A model generated the notes under the pieces. It was given only the letters and a program-made list of their open reading frames with translations. It searched no databases and was not told the DNA's origin. Source: Sphingomonas sp. YR710 (GTDB lineage: Bacteria; Pseudomonadota; Alphaproteobacteria; Sphingomonadales; Sphingomonadaceae). From it: 64,000 bases of DNA. A program made the position numbers and the translations under genes. Positions 34,527 to 43,558 of the stretch are shown piece by piece; the first letter of the stretch is position 1, and each line of letters begins with the position of its first letter. The stretch lies in NCBI RefSeq assembly GCF_900101455.1, contig NZ_FMZJ01000015.1, forward strand, positions 34,827 through 98,826, in the 5' to 3' direction.

Positions 34527-35861
34527 ATGAAGCCTTCGATCTTTGGCGCGCGCAGGCTCGGTTTCGGCGTCGACGCGGTGAAAGCGCCGGCGGCGGTCAC
34601 CGACGCAAAGGGCTATTATCTCGCGCAACTGGCGAAGAGTTCGGCGTTCGATGCTTCGGACCTACTGACGACCGATGCGGCGATGGATCTGTTCGTCGCG
34701 CGGGCCGCCGTACTGAAATCGGGCGGCGATAAGGCGGCGCTGGCGAAGTTTCCCACGACGGGACAATTGCTGGAACGCGATCTGGAGCTGCGGCTCGGCC
34801 GCATCGTCGCCGGCGATCGACCGCTGATCGAGCGTCTCGCGCTGTACTGGCTCAACCATTTTACGGCGGCGCTCGCGGAGCAGCCACTGGGCTATTTCCT
34901 CAGTTCATTCGAACGCGAAGCGATCCGCCCGCATATGCTTGGCCGTTTCGCCGACCTGTTGATCGCCGCGACGATGCACCCGGCGATGCTGGCCTATCTC
35001 AACAACCGCAATTCGATCGGCCCCCACACGGCGCGGGGGGTGCGTGGGCGAAAGGGGCTGAATGAAAATCACGCCCGCGAGGTGCTGGAACTCCACTCGC
35101 TCGGCGTCAACGGCGGCTATACGCAGGCCGATATCATCGAACTGGCGAAGGCGATGACCGGGTGGACGATCAACATCGATCCGAAGCGCGAAGCGACCGC
35201 CGGCCAGCGCCGCGCCTTCGATCCGTCGATCCACGAGCCCGGTGTTCGGACGGTGATGGGCCGCCGCTATTCCGACACGGGCCGTGAGCAGGCCATCGAT
35301 ATTCTGCGCGATGTCGCCATGCACCCTGCTACGGCTCGCTATGTCACGCACCATATGGTCGCCCATTTTGTCGGCGACAGCGCGCCGCCCGATCTCGAAG
35401 CCCGTCTTGCCAGGATCTTTCTCGATACCGGTGGCGATCTCATAAAGGTGGTGAGCGCGTTGGTGAGCGACGACGCCTTATGGTCGCTACCGTCGGCCAA
35501 GATACGGCCGCCGATCGAGTTTATGGCCGCATCGGCACAATTGCTCGGTTCGGTTCCGATGAATCCAAAGCCGCTGATATCCTTGAAGATAATGGGGCAG
35601 CCCTATCTGGATGCGGCGGCTCCTAACGGCTGGCCGGAGGGCGACGAGGCCTGGGCTGCCCCCGACGCCTGGAAATCGCGGCTCGACTGGGCCGCGCAGG
35701 TGAGTTCGCATGTCGAGCGCCCGATGGCACCTGCCGAACTGATCGATCGGGCGTTTGGGGAAGCGCCATCCGCGGAAACGCGTGCTGCGGTAATGGGCGG
35801 TGCAACGGCTGCCCAAAGCCTGACCCTGTTGATGCTCAGTCCTGAATTCCAGCGGAGGTAG
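34527..35861 (+). CDS. DUF1800 protein
   Basis: 444 residues with the DUF1800 pattern: ARRLGFGV at the start, LYWLNHFTAAL, LNNRNSIGPHTARGVRGRKG, LNENHAREVLELHSLGVNGG, YTQADIIELAKAMTGWTI and ILRDVAMHPATARYVTHHMV. The GLNENYARELLELHTLGVdG-like signature is nearly ideal. No strong signal peptide is seen. It pairs with the DUF1501 gene five bases downstream, an association seen widely in bacteria. The function of the pair is not established. Confidence 0.93.
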   Translation: MKPSIFGARRLGFGVDAVKAPAAVTDAKGYYLAQLAKSSAFDASDLLTTDAAMDLFVARAAVLKSGGDKAALAKFPTTGQLLERDLELRLGRIVAGDRPLIERLALYWLNHFTAALAEQPLGYFLSSFEREAIRPHMLGRFADLLIAATMHPAMLAYLNNRNSIGPHTARGVRGRKGLNENHAREVLELHSLGVNGGYTQADIIELAKAMTGWTINIDPKREATAGQRRAFDPSIHEPGVRTVMGRRYSDTGREQAIDILRDVAMHPATARYVTHHMVAHFVGDSAPPDLEARLARIFLDTGGDLIKVVSALVSDDALWSLPSAKIRPPIEFMAASAQLLGSVPMNPKPLISLKIMGQPYLDAAAPNGWPEGDEAWAAPDAWKSRLDWAAQVSSHVERPMAPAELIDRAFGEAPSAETRAAVMGGATAAQSLTLLMLSPEFQRR

Positions 35862-35866
35862 CTGTC

Positions 35867-37078
35867 ATGCCCGATCGGACAACGCCACGTCATCTGCTGC
35901 GCCGTCGCGACATATTGGGGGCAACGGGAGCGCTGGTGGCATTCGCCCACAGTCCCGGCTTTGCCGCGATGCGGAGCCGCGACCCAAGGCTGATGGTGAT
36001 TTTCCTGCGCGGCGGGCTGGACGGGTTGGCCGCCGTTCCGCCGGTCGGTGACCCGGCATATGTCGGCGCCCGCGGCGCGCCCGCCGGTCCGGCAGCGGCG
36101 GCGCTGCTTGCGCTTGACGACATGTTCCGGTTGCATGGATCGATGCCGCGATTGGGCAAGCTGTTTCACGACAGGCAGGCGCTGATTTTCCATGCGATTG
36201 CCTCTCCTTATCGCGACCGTTCGCATTTCAGCGCGCAGGACGTGATGGAGACGGGTGTCTGGCCGTCCAGCATCGGCCATCCCGGGGGGTGGCTGAACCG
36301 GGCGATGCAGGCCTTGCCTGCGGGGGCACCGGTTGCGATGCGACCGGCATTGGCCATCGCCCCTACGATTCCGCTGATGATGCAGGGTCGCGCACCGGTT
36401 GAGACCTTCCAGCAGCAGCGCCTGGCCTATGCCGATGATGATACCATCGCACGGCTGATGAGTCTCTACGAAGCGCGCGACAAGGCACTGGCGAACGCCC
36501 TGAAAGAAGGTGTCGACCTCGACAGGCTGACGCGCGGCGTGGCGCCGGGCCAGTCGATGAAGATGAAGGGCCGGCCCGACTTCGCAAGCGATGCGGCCAC
36601 GGCCGCCAAGCTGCTGGCGCGCGCCGATGGACCCAGAATCGGTATGATGAACCTGCTCGGCTGGGATACCCATACGGTCGAGGATAACCGTCTTGACCGC
36701 CAGCTGGCTTCGCTCGACGATGCCATCGGGGCATTGCGCGACGGGCTTGGTACGGCCTGGGCCGATACGGTCGTCATGATCATCACCGAGTTCGGGCGCA
36801 CCGTCCGATATAATGGCAATGGCGGGTGCGATCATGGCAATGGCACCGTGGCCTTCCTGCTGGGTGGCGCCGTAAAAGGGGGGCGGGTCATCGCAGATTG
36901 GCCCGGCCTTGGGCCCGGTCACCTGCTAGATGGGCGCGATCTGATGCCGACAACGGATATCAGAGCGCTTTTCAAGGGTGTGCTGGCCGATCATCTGGGT
37001 GTCGGCGAAGCCACTCTTGCTAACGACATTTTTCCCGACACGGCCGGGATCAGGCCAATGAAGGATCTGATCGCCTGA
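35867..37078 (+). CDS. DUF1501 protein, probable Tat substrate
   Basis: 403 residues. The N-terminus LLRRRDILGATGALVAFAHS has a twin-arginine motif and hydrophobic segment, so Tat export is likely. The DUF1501 core (sulfatase-like fold) follows with LMVIFLRGGLDGLAAVPPVG, FHAIASPYRDRSHFSAQDVM, LGWDTHTVEDNRLDRQLASL and VMIITEFGRTVRYNGNGGCD HGNGT-type metal-binding residues. It is cotranscribed with the DUF1800 gene. Confidence 0.94.
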   Translation: MPDRTTPRHLLRRRDILGATGALVAFAHSPGFAAMRSRDPRLMVIFLRGGLDGLAAVPPVGDPAYVGARGAPAGPAAAALLALDDMFRLHGSMPRLGKLFHDRQALIFHAIASPYRDRSHFSAQDVMETGVWPSSIGHPGGWLNRAMQALPAGAPVAMRPALAIAPTIPLMMQGRAPVETFQQQRLAYADDDTIARLMSLYEARDKALANALKEGVDLDRLTRGVAPGQSMKMKGRPDFASDAATAAKLLARADGPRIGMMNLLGWDTHTVEDNRLDRQLASLDDAIGALRDGLGTAWADTVVMIITEFGRTVRYNGNGGCDHGNGTVAFLLGGAVKGGRVIADWPGLGPGHLLDGRDLMPTTDIRALFKGVLADHLGVGEATLANDIFPDTAGIRPMKDLIA

Positions 37079-37892
37079 CCGACAGTTTGCAGGCAGATCG
37101 CCAACGGCGTCTTTCGTCCTGATCGCCTTTCGCCGAAAGGCAATCGCGCGCCAGACCCTGCGAATTCCGTTGCGCTTGATGGTGCCGTTGTCAAGCAAAC
37201 GCCCGCCCTGGCTCCGATTGGACCAAGGGCACGCCCAGAATCCGCGCTATCCGCGAGATTGCGAGACTTCTCAGAAACACCGGATTTTGCGCCGCCGCTC
37301 GATCCAGTCGAGCCCAAAGTCCGTATAACTTCAGAAGGTGAATGGTAAACAATACCTATTCAATCTCAAATAGGAAATATCACTCAGTCAAGCTCGAATT
37401 AATCATGAATCGTGCTTAAAGTATTACTCTCCGAAATTGAATTTTCGCGTCTGCAAAAACTGACACGACGACGCGCTTCTGCAGCGGATTCGGTCCATCC
37501 GAATCGCATGTTGGCGAAACATCAGCGGCCATAGACTCCAGCGAATCGCGGAGCCGAAAAACATCGTAAATCCGCCAAAAGGGCTGTTCCCAACATGCTG
37601 CAACCCGTCCCATCCCGGGGCAAATCGGCATTGCATTGCAGCAGAATTTCGCTTGAGAATGACAAAAGTTCCTCGGTAGGATCTTCTAACCAATTGGAAT
37701 TCAGTCATATTGTTCGATTTTCCGACGGGCGGAAGTTTTTTCCGCTGCGGAACAAAATCACATTGCCGAGAAGTTAACGGGCTGTTAACAAGTACCCAAC
37801 GGGAAAAAACTAACAGGCGCGGATGGCTGTTACGGTTCGACCTCCAGAGGTTGATCGCCCGTTGTGTGTGTAGTTCAGTTGGGGTGTGCGTG
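37079..37892. other. Long non-coding region upstream of the adhesin
   Basis: Over 800 bases with no supported gene. It is AT-richer than the coding DNA, especially 37320-37440 and 37640-37800. It contains the CtrA-type box at 37774-37789 and a GGGGTG ribosome site before 37893. A long regulatory region or 5' leader for the adhesin operon is likely. Confidence 0.55.
37774..37789 (+). promoter_or_regulatory. Full CtrA-type box TTAA-N7-TTAAC
   Basis: Two TTAA half-sites are separated by exactly seven bases (CGGGCTG), which is the published CtrA recognition layout in alphaproteobacteria. It is also a perfect GTTAAC-N5-GTTAAC repeat. It lies 104 bases before the adhesin start codon, where a cell-cycle or motile-to-sessile regulator would be expected to act. 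Confidence 0.6.
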
Positions 37893-40800
37893 ATGGCGGC
37901 GGCAAAAGGTAAGAAGCTTCGGGGCGTATTGCGTCTTCGGGGTGGCCAGGTAGATCTGGCTATCGGCGTTCTCGCCGCAGCTCTGCTGGAGGTGCGGTCC
38001 GCGAGCGCGGAAGACATCAAGTTCGATGGCCTCTCCCGGCTGGGCGACCCCAAGCTTGCCGATCAGGTAAATGGGCTTCTGCGCGAGGCTGTCGCCACCA
38101 ACGATATCAAGACGATGTCGTTGGAAGAGCTTAAGACGCTTCTCAGTCCAGAGCATCTCGCGGATCTTGGTATCGACGCCAAGGAATTCGCCGAACTTCT
38201 CCAGCATGACCCCAAAGCCGCCATCGCCAAGCTCGAGGCGGCGTTTGCGCACAAGTTGCACCTGGCATCATTCGAATCGGCTCACAAGGCGGTTGCGACA
38301 TTCGCTGCCGATGATGCTGGTGGCGGCAGCGCTGCGGCTGGTGCTGGTAGCGAGTCGATGCTCACGCCGGCGCTCATCATCGGCGGCGTTATCGCTGGTG
38401 GCGTGGGTGTTGGTTTCCTGGTCGGAAACAGCGGGGGTGGCAGTTCGAGCGGAAGCCAGGGTGGCCAGTCGGTCAATTCGCCGCCGCTTGCCATCACCGA
38501 AACCGTTACGACGAACGAAGATACGCCGATCACCTTCGATCCGCGCACCAACGATACCGACGCCAATGGCGACGCGCTGACGATCACGGCGATCAACGGT
38601 ACGGCGATCACGGCGACCACGCCGGTAACTGTCGCTGGCGTCGGCTCTTTTGCGCTGAACGCGAACGGTACACTGACTTTCACGCCGGCTGCGAACTTCA
38701 ATGGTTCGCCGACCTTCACCTATACCGTTGCCGACCCGAGCGGTGCGACCTCCACGGTTACCGATACGGTGAACGTTACGGCGGTCAACGATGCGCCGGT
38801 CGCGGTCAACGACGCGGTGACGACGGCGGAAGACACGCCGATCACTTTCGATCCGCGGACCAATGATACCGATGTTGATGGTCCGTCGAAGATCATCACG
38901 CAGATCAATGGCACAGCGATCACCGCGACCGCGCCCGTCACCGTAACGGGTGGTGTCGTTTCGCTGAATGCCAACGGCACGCTGACGTTCACGCCGAATG
39001 CCAACTTCAACGGCACGCCCACTTTTACCTATACATTGTCGGATGGTGCTGGCGGTACGAGCACGGCCACCGTCAATCTCACGATAACTCCGGTCAATGA
39101 CGCGCCGGTCAACGCTGTTCCGGCCTCGATCAGCGGGTCGCAGAGCGCGACGATCGCGATCAAGGGCATCACTGTCAGCGATGTCGACTCGACGTCGCTC
39201 ACCACGACGTTGCATGTCAGTGCGGGCCTGCTGACCTACGTAACCGTTGCGGGCGGAGCTACCGTTACCGGCAGCGGCACCGATACATTGGTCTTCAGCG
39301 GCACGGCTGCGCAGATCAATGCGGCCTTGAATTCGATCAACTTCAATGGCGGCCCGGCCCTGTTCGGCACGCAGACGCTGACCGTCACGACCAGTGATGG
39401 TCTGCTGACCGACACCGATACGATCAACCTGACGATCGGCCAGGTAGCAACGCAGACGATCGCGTTGTCGGACGGTTATATCGAAGGCGCGACCGTCTTC
39501 ATCGACGTCAATGGCGACGGCATTTACGAGGATGGCGAGCCCAAGGGCTTCAGCGACGGCACCGGCCACTATGTGATCGTCGGCAACGGTACTGGGACAC
39601 TGATCGCCTTTGGTGGTACCAACCTCGATACAGGCCTGCCCAACAATCTCGTCCTGATGGCGCCTGCGGGTGCGAGCGCGGTTAACCCGCTGACAACGGT
39701 TCTTACCGCGTTGATCTCGGGTGGCATGAGTTCGGCCGACGCGATGGCCGCGCTGATTAAGTCGCTCGGCCTGCCGCCGGGCACGGATCTGCTCCATCTT
39801 GATATTCTGTCGCCCGATACCGATCCGGCACTGCAGTTGGCCGCGCAGAAGGCTGCGGTCGAAATTGCATTGACCCTTGATGCGGTTGTGAAAGGCGGTG
39901 GTGACCAGGGCGCATTGCTGGCGAAGCTGGCGAACGCTTATTCCAGCGGCGACCCGGTCGATCTCACCAACCCGGACACCTTGTCTTCGCTTTTTGCGGG
40001 TGTTGGCCTTTCCGACGCGGATATCAGCAAGATTGCGCTCCAGACAGCTTCGTCCAACCATTCGGTGGATGTCGCGACGTCGCTGGGAGATGTGTCGCAG
40101 GCGCAGGGCGATGCCGGCGATCCGAACCATGATTTCGCGCCGGTTGCTGCCGATGATACGGTGGCGACCGCAGAAGACACGCCGATCACCTTCGATCCGC
40201 GTGCGAACGATGCCGACCCGGAGGGCAAGTCCCTCACCATCACAGCAATCAACGGCACCGCGATTGACTTCACCCATCCGGTTACCGTTCCGGGCGGCGT
40301 GATCTCGCTGAACGCCGACGGTTCACTGACCTATACGCCGACGGCGAATTTTAACGGTAGCCTGCCCGCGATCGCCTATACGGTGGTCGATCCGGCGGGT
40401 AACGCGACCGATGGCTCGATAACGCTTACGGTTGCGCCGGTTAATGACGCGCCTGTGGCTAATGCCGATGCTGCTTCGGCAGCGTTCCAGGCGCCGGTGA
40501 CGATCGACGTCCTTGCCAATGACACGGATGTCGACGGTGACAAACTGACCATTTTCACGGTCAATAACACCGCGATTTCGGTTGGCCATCCGGTGTCTGT
40601 AACGGGTGGCAGTGTCAGCCTTGTTGACGGCAAGCTGGTGTTCACGCCGTCGTTCACCTTTGTTGGAACTTCCAGTTTCACCTATTCCGCTTCGGACGGG
40701 ACGGCGACGGCCTCAGGGCAAGTTTCGGTTTCGGTGGCCCCAAGCACGGGGACTCTCGGTGTCAGCGCGGCGACCATCGCAACGGTGGTTGTGAATGCGT

Positions 40801-43499
40801 CGGCTCTTGCTGCAGACGGGGTTCAGCACCTCGATGTCATCGGTACCGATCCCAATGGCGATCCGCTGACAATCACCGATGCGCAGGCGAGTGCGCTTGC
40901 CAATGCCGGCATTGATTTCGTCGTCAGCGACGACATCACCGTTGAAGAAACCTCTCAAAAGGCCTCAGTGACGCTGAAGCAGCTCGAGGGGCTGAATGTC
41001 GACAACGTCGCCGTCAAAGCGGTTGGCGGCGTTTCGATTGACGCCGGTTCAGGCGGTTTGGGTGGACTGACTGCCGGATCGCTGCCGACCTTCACGGGGG
41101 CAACAGGCGAGGCGGTCGATGTAACGCTGAACATCGGCTCGGGGACGCTCGATCCGGCGCTGAATCTTGGGACTTTGGTTCCGGCGCTGGGTGCTGCGGG
41201 AATTGATCATGTCAACGTCACGGGCGATGGGCATCTTTCGGTTTCGTTGGATCAGGCGGAGTCCTTCGTAGGATCTGGGGTCGATTTCGTTGCCGGCAAC
41301 GATATCACGCTCAACGTCGCCTCAGGCCAGATCGGCGTCGTAACCGGAAGTGCAAGCGGCCTGGGCACCGCGCATATCGATCATATCGATGTTACCGACA
41401 ATAGTGTGACGATCGACGATGGTCAGGCGACGTCGCTGATCAATGCCGGCCTCGATTTCGTAACCTCGGACAATGTGACGGTCGAGGTCGCGGGTACGCA
41501 CACGTCGACGACCTTGAAGGGCCTGCAGGATCTTCACGTTGACAATGTCGCGGTCAAGGCGGTTGGCGGTCTTAGCATCGATGCCGGCTCGGGTGGCCTT
41601 GGCGGTCTCAGCGCAGGTGGGGTGCCACAGTTCGTAACGGATGGCGGTGCGACCGCGCATGTTACGCTTGATATCGCATCGGGAACCCTGGGTTCTGACG
41701 TAAGTCTTGGTGATCTGGCGCCTGCTTTGCATAGCGCCGGTATCGATCATATCGACGTGACCGGAAGCGGTGACTTCACGCTGAGCGCGGGCCAGGCTCT
41801 GGATATTGCCCATGCCGGCGTCGATTTCGTCGCCAGCGATAATATCACGATCACGACGGGTGCCGATCAGATCGCTGCCGTCGTCGGCGGTGCTTCCGCA
41901 CTTGGTGCGGCGCATATCGATCATATCGACGTCACCGGTGATCATATCACGCTTGACGATAGTCAGGCTTCCTCGCTGGTCTCTGCGGGCCTCGACTTCG
42001 TGACCGGCGACGATGTTACGGTGAGCGTAGACGGCACTCATCTTTCGACCAGCCTGAAGGGCCTTCAGGATCTGCATGTCGACAGCGTCGCTGTCAAAAA
42101 TGTCAGCTTCGTTTCGATCGATGCCGGCAGCGGTCCGCTATCGGCAGACAATCTTCCTTCCTTCACGATCGCCCAGTCGGATGCGGCGCTTGATGTCACG
42201 CTCACCATCAATGACGGTACGTTGCCAGCGTCGACGGATATTTTCCACCTGGCGCCGGCGCTTGGCGCAGCAGGCATCGACCACATTGGGGTGTCGGGCG
42301 ATGGCCATCTGACTCTGAGCGCGGAGCAGGCGCTTGATTTCGTCCATTCCGGCGTCGACTTCGCATCGGCGGCCGACATTACGGTGTCGCTGACGGCGGC
42401 CAATCTGCCTGCGGCGATCGGTAGTGCCGGTGAACTTGCGTCGCTCAATGTCGACCATCTCGATGTCTCCGGCCACGTCGTTCTTGACGATACGCAGGCG
42501 GCTACGCTGATCGGCGACGGGCTCGATTTCGCGACGGCCGACGATATTACCGTACAGGCGCATGGTACGCACCTTTCGACTTCGCTGGGTGGCCTGCAAG
42601 CGCTTCATGTCGATACGGTGGTGGGCGATGGTATTCACAATATCATCAAGCTGGATGCAGGCGACTTTTCGCTCGACAGTGCCCTGCCGCAATTCGCCAG
42701 CGGTCTCGATGTCACGCTGGATACGCACAGCACGGATTTCCTCAACGGGGACATCGCTTCGCTGACCGACTCGGCGAACAAGCTGCTGGCCGCTGGTATC
42801 GATCATATCGGGATCGAGCAGCCGCTCGACACGCTTACGGCCGATCAGCTGGCCACCATCGCGCAGATCCAGCACGATACGGGCTTGAATTTCGTCTATG
42901 ATCCTACACCGGCGGCGGCGACACCGGACTTCGGTTCGCTGGTGTCCTTGCTTGAAGGTGTCCAGCCTGTTGAACCGACCGTTGCTGGTGTGGTCGCGGT
43001 ATCGGATGCCGCTACTGCGTCGCTCATCCAGTCGGGTGCGCTGCAGTCCTTCCTGGGCGAAACCCTGGTGGTCGATGCAACCGACTCGGGCGACAAGATG
43101 CTCACGTCGCTGAAATCGCTGGGCGATCTCGGGGTCGATAGTGTTCTTCTCCCGCATGGCGATGCTCCGGTCTATGTCGATCTCGGCTTCGGCACGGCGA
43201 CGCCGACCACGGCAGAACTCACGCAGTTGCTGAACACGGTCGATCCGGCCGGCGCGCATGAGCCACTCTTCTCGGGTGCCACACATGTCGGCCTCGTCGT
43301 TGATCAGGCTTCACTTGATGCGCTCGCGGGCGTTAGCGGTTCGTTGACACATTTGGCTGATCTCGGGTTTACCGAGATTGACGTGCTCGATGGCACCAAG
43401 GTTCCGGACGCACTGGCCAACGATCCGCACGTCGAGATCAAGATTATCGGCCCGGATGGCGATACGGCGGAACTTTACGATCACTTGCATCATCAATAA
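37893..43499 (+). CDS. Giant repeat adhesin, type I secretion substrate
   Basis: 1868 residues from the ATG at 37893; the frame is open from 37710 but that part lacks a ribosome site. Layout: an N-terminal segment with helix-forming LEELKTLLSPEHLADLGIDA; a Gly-rich hydrophobic stretch about 165-188 (LIIGGVIAGGVGVGFLVG) and a Gly/Ser linker; four cadherin/VCBS-like tandem repeats at about 195, 300, 748 and 850 (NDAPVAVNDAV, AEDTPITFDPRTNDTD); an EF-hand-like loop DVNGDGIYEDGE near 530; four tandem repeats of about 182 residues from about 980 to 1670; and a C-terminal domain ending DGDTAELYDHLHHQ. There are no RTX nonapeptides. The secretion genes follow directly. By analogy with Bap and Lap proteins it is probably a biofilm adhesin, with the hydrophobic segment a possible retention anchor. 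Confidence 0.88.
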   Translation: MAAAKGKKLRGVLRLRGGQVDLAIGVLAAALLEVRSASAEDIKFDGLSRLGDPKLADQVNGLLREAVATNDIKTMSLEELKTLLSPEHLADLGIDAKEFAELLQHDPKAAIAKLEAAFAHKLHLASFESAHKAVATFAADDAGGGSAAAGAGSESMLTPALIIGGVIAGGVGVGFLVGNSGGGSSSGSQGGQSVNSPPLAITETVTTNEDTPITFDPRTNDTDANGDALTITAINGTAITATTPVTVAGVGSFALNANGTLTFTPAANFNGSPTFTYTVADPSGATSTVTDTVNVTAVNDAPVAVNDAVTTAEDTPITFDPRTNDTDVDGPSKIITQINGTAITATAPVTVTGGVVSLNANGTLTFTPNANFNGTPTFTYTLSDGAGGTSTATVNLTITPVNDAPVNAVPASISGSQSATIAIKGITVSDVDSTSLTTTLHVSAGLLTYVTVAGGATVTGSGTDTLVFSGTAAQINAALNSINFNGGPALFGTQTLTVTTSDGLLTDTDTINLTIGQVATQTIALSDGYIEGATVFIDVNGDGIYEDGEPKGFSDGTGHYVIVGNGTGTLIAFGGTNLDTGLPNNLVLMAPAGASAVNPLTTVLTALISGGMSSADAMAALIKSLGLPPGTDLLHLDILSPDTDPALQLAAQKAAVEIALTLDAVVKGGGDQGALLAKLANAYSSGDPVDLTNPDTLSSLFAGVGLSDADISKIALQTASSNHSVDVATSLGDVSQAQGDAGDPNHDFAPVAADDTVATAEDTPITFDPRANDADPEGKSLTITAINGTAIDFTHPVTVPGGVISLNADGSLTYTPTANFNGSLPAIAYTVVDPAGNATDGSITLTVAPVNDAPVANADAASAAFQAPVTIDVLANDTDVDGDKLTIFTVNNTAISVGHPVSVTGGSVSLVDGKLVFTPSFTFVGTSSFTYSASDGTATASGQVSVSVAPSTGTLGVSAATIATVVVNASALAADGVQHLDVIGTDPNGDPLTITDAQASALANAGIDFVVSDDITVEETSQKASVTLKQLEGLNVDNVAVKAVGGVSIDAGSGGLGGLTAGSLPTFTGATGEAVDVTLNIGSGTLDPALNLGTLVPALGAAGIDHVNVTGDGHLSVSLDQAESFVGSGVDFVAGNDITLNVASGQIGVVTGSASGLGTAHIDHIDVTDNSVTIDDGQATSLINAGLDFVTSDNVTVEVAGTHTSTTLKGLQDLHVDNVAVKAVGGLSIDAGSGGLGGLSAGGVPQFVTDGGATAHVTLDIASGTLGSDVSLGDLAPALHSAGIDHIDVTGSGDFTLSAGQALDIAHAGVDFVASDNITITTGADQIAAVVGGASALGAAHIDHIDVTGDHITLDDSQASSLVSAGLDFVTGDDVTVSVDGTHLSTSLKGLQDLHVDSVAVKNVSFVSIDAGSGPLSADNLPSFTIAQSDAALDVTLTINDGTLPASTDIFHLAPALGAAGIDHIGVSGDGHLTLSAEQALDFVHSGVDFASAADITVSLTAANLPAAIGSAGELASLNVDHLDVSGHVVLDDTQAATLIGDGLDFATADDITVQAHGTHLSTSLGGLQALHVDTVVGDGIHNIIKLDAGDFSLDSALPQFASGLDVTLDTHSTDFLNGDIASLTDSANKLLAAGIDHIGIEQPLDTLTADQLATIAQIQHDTGLNFVYDPTPAAATPDFGSLVSLLEGVQPVEPTVAGVVAVSDAATASLIQSGALQSFLGETLVVDATDSGDKMLTSLKSLGDLGVDSVLLPHGDAPVYVDLGFGTATPTTAELTQLLNTVDPAGAHEPLFSGATHVGLVVDQASLDALAGVSGSLTHLADLGFTEIDVLDGTKVPDALANDPHVEIKIIGPDGDTAELYDHLHHQ
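40824..42900 (+). repeat. Four coding tandem repeats of about 546 bases in the adhesin
   Basis: Units begin near 40824, 41370, 41919 and 42447, each encoding about 180 residues. Every unit starts (H/V)(I/L)D(H)(I/L)DV(T/S)G, runs into DDxQAxxLxxAGLDFVTxDDVTV and GTHxSTxLKGLQDLHVDxVAVK, then SIDAGSG, then a second IDHIxVTGxG half-unit. Each unit is thus two related halves of about 90 residues. Nucleotide similarity is visible, e.g. GCGCATATCGATCATATCGA at the starts of units 2 and 3. Confidence 0.8.
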
Positions 43500-43506
43500 G
43501 TGATAT

Positions 43507-43541
43507 ATTCACCGGTGACCGATATGTGGTCACCGGTGAAT
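43507..43541 (+). promoter_or_regulatory. Intercistronic 14-bp hairpin after the adhesin
   Basis: A perfect 14-bp stem (ATTCACCGGTGACC / GGTCACCGGTGAAT) with a 7-base loop fills the gap between the adhesin and its transporter gene. No T-run follows, so it is more likely an attenuator or mRNA-stabilising structure that keeps adhesin transcript above transporter transcript. Confidence 0.65.
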
Positions 43542-43558
43542 CGTAGGGAGTATCGTGT

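Noticed and set aside
37416..37800. Small open frames in the region upstream of the adhesin
   Set aside because: No ribosome sites, atypical composition for coding DNA here, and they overlap the CtrA-type promoter region.
38268..40277. Long minus-strand open frame opposite the adhesin
   Set aside because: Mirror of the repetitive adhesin codons; Arg-rich low-complexity product with no domain.
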